A stretch of DNA of 7,297 bases, from contig JACQGW010000073.1 in the NCBI GenBank assembly GCA_016199325.1, positions 1 to 7,297 of the forward strand. Reading direction: 5' to 3'. A program made the translations under genes and the position numbers. This DNA is from Chloroflexota bacterium (GTDB lineage Bacteria; Chloroflexota; Dehalococcoidia; JACQGW01). The notes under the pieces were generated by a model. The model worked only from the letters and a program-made list of their open reading frames with translations, was not told where the DNA came from and ran no database searches. Below are positions 2,936 to 7,297 of this stretch, one piece after another (the first letter of the stretch is position 1; each line of letters starts with the position of its first letter).

Positions 2936-5563
2936 GTTTCCCTGATGGCACACCGCATCGCGCTCCACCTTCGTTCTACGCTGCCGGCGGAAGGAGAGCG
3001 CCCCCACTGGGGCTGGCCCGCCATCGTCGGCCTGGCCATCATGGTCGCCTTCGCGGTCGCGCTGGGCTCGCTGTGGCCGCCGGCATCGGCACGGGCCGCG
3101 CCGATGCGCTCCGTACCGGGTGGGCGCGCGGTCGCCGCCGCGGTGCAGGCGGACGCTCCGCTGCCGGTCGTCAGCAAGTGCGGCGAGATCGGCAGCGAGA
3201 CCTGGACCGCGGGCAACGTCTACGTCATCAACTGTGGCGTCAGCGTGCCGGCCACTGCCACGCTGACGATCCAGCCGGGGACGGTGGTCAAGGGGGCGAA
3301 TAAGTGGCAGGGCATCTGGGTCAGCGGCGGCCTGAACGCCCAGGGCACGGCGGCGGCTCCGATCGTCTTCACGTCCATCGCCGACGACGTCCACGGCGGC
3401 GACACGAACGGGGACGGCACGGCGACGGCGCCGAAGCCGGGGGACTGGTGTACCATCTCCTTTGCCGCCGGCAGCCGAGGACGGATCGCCAACGCCTTCG
3501 TCGGCTACGGCGGCTACTCCAACTGCGATAATAAGTCTACCTGGGATGGCATGGTCTACAGCGCCAGCAGCGACGTCGTCCTGGACCGGGTGACGCTGCA
3601 GGGGAGCGGTTCGAGCGGCCTGCACGCCGCGGGCGCGAGTGTGAGCCTCAGCAACAGCACCGTGATCAGCAACACCGGTAGTGGCTTCTACTACAACGGC
3701 GTCGACGCCACGGTTCCCCTGATGCTGACGGACAACACGTTCACCGGGCAGGTGAATCGCGCCAGTGCCTACTTCTACAACCCCGGCTATGCGGGGGTCC
3801 TGGCCCTCGCCGGCAACCCCGAGCAGATCAGCCTGCTGCGCAACACCGCCAGCGGTAACCTCCTCAACGGCTTCCGGGTCTCCGGCGTGATCACAGGAGA
3901 CCTCACCTGGGACAACACGGGCAGCCTGCCCCTGATCCTGGACGGCGGCCTGTCCGTCGGTCCGACGGCGACGCTGACGCTCCAGCCGGGAACGGTGGTC
4001 AAGCTGCCGGAAAGGCACCAGGGCATCTGGGTCAGCGGCGGCCTGAACGCCCAGGGCACGGCCGGGGCACCGATCGCCTTCACGTCGGTCGCCGACGACA
4101 TCCACGGCGGCGACACGAATGGCGACGGCACGGCGACGGCGCCGTCGCCGGGGGACTGGTGCGCCATCTTCTTCAACGCCGGCAGTCGAGGGCGCATCGC
4201 CAACGCCTTCATCGGCTACGGCGGCTGGGACTTCTGCAATAATGAGAACTACCGGAACGGCATGGTGTACAGCGCCAGCGGCGACCTGGGGCTGGAGCGG
4301 GTGACGCTGCAGGGGAGCTGGACCAGCGGGCTCTACGTCAACGGCGGCTCGCCGAGCCTGCACCACAGCGTGATCATCAGCAACGCCTTCGGCGTCCGGA
4401 ATGCCCAACCCGCCGACCTGATGGACGCCCGCGTCAACTGGTGGGGCGACGCCAGCGGCCCCTATCACCAGACCTCGAACACCGACGGCAAGGGCAACGG
4501 GGTCAGCGACGGCGTCATGTACTTCCCCTGGGTCACCGATCGGAGCACGGGGCAGCGGGCGGGGCTACAGGTGACCGGCCCGAGCATCGCCAGCCCCGGC
4601 CAGCGGGTGGACTACGCCATCTCGTATGCCAATGGGCCGGACGAGACGATCGAGAATGCCGTCGCCGTCCTGATCCTGCCGGTGGCCGCGGTGTACGTCG
4701 ACAGCACGGCCGGCGGCATCTACTGGCCCGAGCGGCACGAGGTGTTCTGGCGTCTGGGCAACCTGGCGCCGGAGGCCAGCGGCACCCTCTCGGCCCGCCT
4801 GCGCTACTATTGGGGCGTCCCCTCGAATGCAGTGGATACCGCGGTCGGCATCCTGGTCGGGACCAACGTCGGCCAGGCCGGCATCGTGGTCGCGCCCTAC
4901 CTGACCTACACCCCCCGCACCATCGCCGGTGCGGTGGCGCTCAGCAGCGGCGAGCTCCAGTCGGAGCGCGCCACCTACGCCGACCTGGAGAAGATCTACG
5001 GCGAGGCCATCGCCGCGGGGTTCATCCTGGGCGAGGCGAGCCGGCTGACCATGAGCGGCGGCGAATCGGTCGTCCAGGTCGTCCTCTTCAACGGCAACGC
5101 GGGAAGCGTGATGTATCTCCGCCGCCAGGGCCTGCGCGTCCAGGCTTCGACCTTCGACCGCACATCCTACGCGATCCGCGACGCCACGGGCGGCATGACC
5201 CAGAGCGTGCAGTTGGGGACGACCGAGTACTGGGGCAGTTGGGCCAGCGCGTCCGGAGACGTCCAGGCCCAGGGCCTGCTCTCCATGGCCGAGTGCTTCC
5301 GCAACTGCGTGATGGAGAGCATACCGGGCTGGCTGGTAGCCAACAAGATCAAGTCCATCGGCGCCGTCCTCAGTGCCGCCGATTGCTTCGACGCCGTGCG
5401 CCTCGGAGACCTGGACGCAGCCGCCAAGTGCGCCGCCGCGCTCAAGGACATCCCGGGCGCCGGTGAGGTCATCGATACCGTCAAGTGCGCCGCGGATTGC
5501 GCCGGCGATCCCGATACTCACCTCTGCAAGGGCGACAAGGTGACCTGCGACCAGAGTTGGTAG
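2933..5563 (+). CDS. Secreted beta-helix / DUF11-like surface protein, N-terminal part ending at in-frame amber
   Basis: An 876-residue exported protein. Residues 1-55 are a signal peptide: a basic N-region, a hydrophobic core at about 29-48 and an Ala-Arg-Ala cleavage site at 53-55. Residues ~105-500 are two right-handed beta-helix modules (Leu111 and Leu348 start equivalent strands) sharing LTxQPGTVVK, QGIWVSGGLNAQGT, GGDTNGDGTATAP and RIANAFxGYGG. Each has a DTNGDG loop resembling calcium sites and a Cys pair (DWC, later a Cys near Asn). The helix closes with NWWGDASGP (502-510), a common end of such folds. Residues ~545-660 resemble a DUF11/conserved-repeat beta-sandwich. From ~670 comes an unrecognised region, then a Cys-rich block (~790-876) cut by TAG at codon 877. 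The frame stays open to 6976, so this is probably the front of a 1347-codon gene. Its role is probably adhesion or cell-surface binding; no catalytic motif is seen. Expression is probably gated by the leader attenuator. Confidence 0.85.
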   Translation: MVSLMAHRIALHLRSTLPAEGERPHWGWPAIVGLAIMVAFAVALGSLWPPASARAAPMRSVPGGRAVAAAVQADAPLPVVSKCGEIGSETWTAGNVYVINCGVSVPATATLTIQPGTVVKGANKWQGIWVSGGLNAQGTAAAPIVFTSIADDVHGGDTNGDGTATAPKPGDWCTISFAAGSRGRIANAFVGYGGYSNCDNKSTWDGMVYSASSDVVLDRVTLQGSGSSGLHAAGASVSLSNSTVISNTGSGFYYNGVDATVPLMLTDNTFTGQVNRASAYFYNPGYAGVLALAGNPEQISLLRNTASGNLLNGFRVSGVITGDLTWDNTGSLPLILDGGLSVGPTATLTLQPGTVVKLPERHQGIWVSGGLNAQGTAGAPIAFTSVADDIHGGDTNGDGTATAPSPGDWCAIFFNAGSRGRIANAFIGYGGWDFCNNENYRNGMVYSASGDLGLERVTLQGSWTSGLYVNGGSPSLHHSVIISNAFGVRNAQPADLMDARVNWWGDASGPYHQTSNTDGKGNGVSDGVMYFPWVTDRSTGQRAGLQVTGPSIASPGQRVDYAISYANGPDETIENAVAVLILPVAAVYVDSTAGGIYWPERHEVFWRLGNLAPEASGTLSARLRYYWGVPSNAVDTAVGILVGTNVGQAGIVVAPYLTYTPRTIAGAVALSSGELQSERATYADLEKIYGEAIAAGFILGEASRLTMSGGESVVQVVLFNGNAGSVMYLRRQGLRVQASTFDRTSYAIRDATGGMTQSVQLGTTEYWGSWASASGDVQAQGLLSMAECFRNCVMESIPGWLVANKIKSIGAVLSAADCFDAVRLGDLDAAAKCAAALKDIPGAGEVIDTVKCAADCAGDPDTHLCKGDKVTCDQSW
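3263..3667 (+). repeat. Beta-helix module 1 (intragenic DNA repeat)
   Basis: This segment aligns with 3974-4378 at a constant offset of 711 bp for the first half. A 44-bp stretch is identical (3308-3351 and 4019-4062). It encodes the LTxQPGTVVK to GYGG block and the following S-rich coils. It shows an internal duplication within the surface-protein gene. Confidence 0.8.
3974..4390 (+). repeat. Beta-helix module 2 (intragenic DNA repeat)
   Basis: The second copy of the duplicated module. Relative to copy 1 it carries conservative protein changes (IVFTSIADDV to IAFTSVADDI, CTISFAAG to CAIFFNAG), while the DTNGDG loop and the Cys positions are kept. This suggests a duplication held under protein-level selection. 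Confidence 0.8.
5561..5563 (+). other. Single in-frame TAG interrupting the surface-protein gene
   Basis: The codon context is TGG TAG AAC. The same frame is open from 2909 to 6976 except for this codon, and cysteine-rich sequence runs on both sides. The hicA, hicB and Phd/YefM genes and the end of this gene itself (6974-6976) all stop with TAG, so amber is a normal stop here. Confidence 0.9.
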
Positions 5564-6976
5564 AACATCTACTACTGGGCCGGCGTCCCCAACAAGAAGA
5601 TCATTCGCTGCACGAACGGGCGCTACAGCTTCAAACCTGAGATCGTCCCCTGCGCCTTCGGCGAACGGTGCGTCGAGGACGTCGGCTGCGTGGACTGTAG
5701 CAGCAGCGCTCGCAGTAGCGCCGCCCTCGGCGGCGAGAACGACGGCACCGCGGCCGACGCCAACGGAGCGCGTGCTCCGTCCGAAACGAGCGCCGCCAGT
5801 GCCGAGCCCGACGGCATTACGGCCAGCGACTTCTGCCGGGTCCTGGCGGAGGCCGGCGGCGCCTGCGGCAAGAAGAAGACCCGGGTGCGCGTGGCCCGGG
5901 ACCCCAACGCCAAGTACGGGCCGCAGGGCGACCTGCTCCCCGGCCAGCTCCTCACGTACACCATCACCTACGAGAACGAGGGCGCGGGCGATGCCTACGG
6001 CGTCTACGTTGTCGATCCGCTGAGCGAGGTCTTCGACGACGGCTCGCTGGCCGTCCTCGGCGGCGGGCGCTTCATCACCGCCACCCGCACCATCGTCTGG
6101 AAGGTGGGCGACCTCAAGCCGAAGGGGCAGGTGGGCTCGACCGGCGCCGTCACCTTCACCGTCAAGCTGAAGCCGGGCCTGCCCAGCGGCACCGTGGTCG
6201 TGAACCAGGCCACGGTCTACTTCCCCAGCGTGCCGGAGGAGACGCCGACCAATCCGGTGGTCAACGTCGTGCAGCCCCTCGCGGCCCGGCCGCAGGACGT
6301 GCAGACGGCGGCGGGGCAGGCGGTGGCGATCACGCTCCAGGGTGTCGAGGCGAGCGGGCTGCCCCTCACCTTCACCGTGCAGGCCAGCCCGCTGAACGGG
6401 CGGCTGAGCGGGACGGCGCCCAGTCTGACCTACACGCCGGCCGCCAACTTCAGCGGCCAGGACCGCTTCAGCTTCATCGTGAGCAACGGCATCACCGAGA
6501 GTCGGGCGGCCGAGATCAGCATCGTCGTCGTTCCGTCGCCAACTGACTCGACCGCGCCCGAGGTGCTCTGGACATCGCCGGCCGCCAACGCATCGCTGCC
6601 GGAGGTGCAGAGCACGCCGGTGTTGACCGACAGCGCCGGAGCCGGGTACGCGCCTTCGATCGCCGTCCAGTTCAGCGAGGCGCTGAGCACGACGACGGTG
6701 ACGACGGCAACGATCCGGCTGGCGGACGCCGGCGGGCGGGCTGTGACGATCACGGTGGGGTATGACGCCTTCGCGAAGCAGGTGACGATCACGCCGCGGC
6801 GGGCGCTGGGTGGCGGGCGCTACACGGTGGCGCTGACGCGGAACGTCCAGGACGTCGCCGGCAATGGGCTGGCGGCCGACTACAGCTTCAGCTTCGACGT
6901 CGCCGGCCCGGTCGCGGCGCAGCAGTACAGGGTTTACCTGCCGGCCACCTTCAAGAAGCTTGACGCCGGGTGGTAG
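5564..6976 (+). CDS. C-terminal part of the amber-interrupted surface protein (cadherin-like and SbsA-like Ig domains)
   Basis: In the same frame as the upstream part, 470 residues follow the TAG. Counting through from ATG 2933: a Cys-rich stretch with five Cys in about 45 residues (RCTNGRYSF, PCAFGERC, GCVDC) that completes the upstream Cys block; a Ser/Ala linker; a DUF11-like domain (~983-1117; VRVARDPNAKYGP, LLTYTITYENEG, VWKVGDLKP); a cadherin-like/Ig domain (~1118-1205; LTFTVQASPLNGRLSG, LTYTPAANFSGQDRFSF); an SbsA-type Ig-like domain (~1207-1323; TAPEVLWTSPA, VQFSEALS, RYTVALTRNVQDVAGN); and a tail YRVYLPATFKK (1332-1342) ending in TAG. There is no signal peptide. The only plausible separate start is GTG 5690, with a weak GAGGA 10 nt upstream, and such a product could not be exported. 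It is therefore either the untranslated 3' part of a broken gene or a readthrough extension. Confidence 0.75.
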   Translation, partial: NIYYWAGVPNKKIIRCTNGRYSFKPEIVPCAFGERCVEDVGCVDCSSSARSSAALGGENDGTAADANGARAPSETSAASAEPDGITASDFCRVLAEAGGACGKKKTRVRVARDPNAKYGPQGDLLPGQLLTYTITYENEGAGDAYGVYVVDPLSEVFDDGSLAVLGGGRFITATRTIVWKVGDLKPKGQVGSTGAVTFTVKLKPGLPSGTVVVNQATVYFPSVPEETPTNPVVNVVQPLAARPQDVQTAAGQAVAITLQGVEASGLPLTFTVQASPLNGRLSGTAPSLTYTPAANFSGQDRFSFIVSNGITESRAAEISIVVVPSPTDSTAPEVLWTSPAANASLPEVQSTPVLTDSAGAGYAPSIAVQFSEALSTTTVTTATIRLADAGGRAVTITVGYDAFAKQVTITPRRALGGGRYTVALTRNVQDVAGNGLAADYSFSFDVAGPVAAQQYRVYLPATFKKLDAGW

Positions 6977-7033
6977 TGGTCTGTCAGCCGTGGATCGAGG
7001 GTTCGTAGTTGGCGCTGATGCAGGTTGACGAAA

Positions 7034-7063
7034 TGATCGCATGCGGGGAGACGGGGGCGATCA
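7034..7063 (+). repeat. 7-bp inverted repeat downstream of the surface-protein gene
   Basis: TGATCGC (7034-7040) and GCGATCA (7057-7063) flank a 16-nt G-rich loop, 57 nt after the last stop. With no T-tract it is only a weak terminator candidate. The rest of 6977-7125 shows no gene or clear signal. Confidence 0.25.
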
Positions 7064-7125
7064 GGGGGCATGTGATCGAGGTCATTGGGCGAAGCACACC
7101 ACGACCCTCATCTGACGAGCAGGGA

Positions 7126-7250
7126 GGTGGGCCGGCGCGTCCCGGCCATTCCGAGCCGCAGCGGGGAGTATTCCCGCGTGACCCGGAGTCGCGACGACTA
7201 CGGTGGGCCGGCGCCACTGTCATTCCGAGCCGCTGCGAGGACTCTCCTCG
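7126..7250. repeat. Two degenerate tandem copies of the interspersed repeat family
   Basis: GGTGGGCCGGCGC occurs at 7126-7138 and 7202-7214, and CATTCCGAGCCGC at 7147-7159 and 7221-7233. This gives two roughly 75-bp diverged units. The CATTCCGAGCCGC(A/T)GCG core matches the arms of the perfect palindrome at 2496-2580 (CATGCTGAGCCGCAGCG), so both loci belong to one repeat family. The whole of 6977-7297 carries no convincing gene. Confidence 0.6.
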
Positions 7251-7297
7251 TCCGTCAGTAAACGGCGCTATCCAAGGCAGCACCGCAGGCCAGGCAC

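Noticed and set aside
2915..4468. A 517-codon minus-strand open frame opposite the beta-helix region
   Set aside because: It is an antisense shadow of the beta-helix repeats; its own repeats only mirror the duplicated modules.
5561..5563. TAG decoded as pyrrolysine or reassigned to sense
   Set aside because: At least four genes in the window, including this one, end with TAG, and no pyl genes are seen. Local readthrough or mutation remains possible.
4565..7042. An 825-codon open frame on the minus strand
   Set aside because: It mirrors the codon-position GC bias of the + strand surface-protein gene, has low-complexity Arg/Gly/Ala-rich composition and shows no recognisable domain. The + strand frame has a signal peptide and clear domains.
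6984..7283. A 99-codon minus-strand open frame at the right end
   Set aside because: It is composed of translated copies of the interspersed repeat (SSQRLGMT, PRCGSEW), with no domain and no convincing ribosome binding site recognised.

Overview
The window looks like chromosomal DNA from a high-GC bacterium, most likely a member of the Chloroflexota near Thermomicrobia/Sphaerobacter. This is an inference from four things: strong G/C bias at third codon positions, interspersed palindromic repeats of the 'GTCATNCNGAGCCGCAGCGA' type, a secreted multi-domain surface protein ending in a Tyr-Arg-Val-Tyr-Leu-Pro tail, and a hicAB locus in a gene-poor accessory patch. No taxonomic marker gene is present.

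Layout. (1) 1-390, + strand: the 3' end of a phosphofructokinase-family gene. (2) 403-1359, +: a DUF1848 protein with a C-terminal radical-SAM-like cysteine cluster. It follows after 12 nt, and its only plausible full-length start is a CTG. (3) 1360-1581: intergenic, with a strong hairpin at 1382-1415. (4) 1582-2065, - strand: a hicA-hicB toxin-antitoxin operon. (5) 2146-2409, +: a divergent, toxin-less Phd/YefM-type antitoxin whose stop codon lies inside a 13-bp hairpin. (6) 2410-2760: a gene-free repeat zone with a perfect 32-bp inverted repeat, a smaller hairpin, and a 40-bp direct repeat that carries TTGACA in each copy. (7) 2759-2895: a promoter, then a ~100-nt structured leader ending in an intrinsic terminator. 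The right arm of the terminator's left strand is also the right arm of a GC-only stem at the 5' end of the transcript, so this has the architecture of an attenuator or orphan riboswitch. (8) 2933-6976: one long secreted surface protein (signal peptide, two beta-helix modules, DUF11-like domains, Cys-rich block, cadherin-like and SbsA-like Ig domains, YLP tail). It is broken by a single in-frame TAG at 5561-5563 in the middle of the Cys-rich block. (9) 6977-7297: non-coding, with two degenerate tandem copies of the same interspersed repeat family.

Functional reading. The two left genes may be co-transcribed because they are so close, but nothing shows that they act together. hicAB and the lone antitoxin share an 80-bp divergent intergenic region. 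The right half is the most interesting part. A regulated leader RNA appears to gate a very large exported adhesin-like protein, and the reading frame of that protein carries an amber codon. The amber codon could be a recent nonsense mutation, a sequence error or a readthrough signal. TAG ends several other genes here, so a genome-wide reassignment is unlikely.
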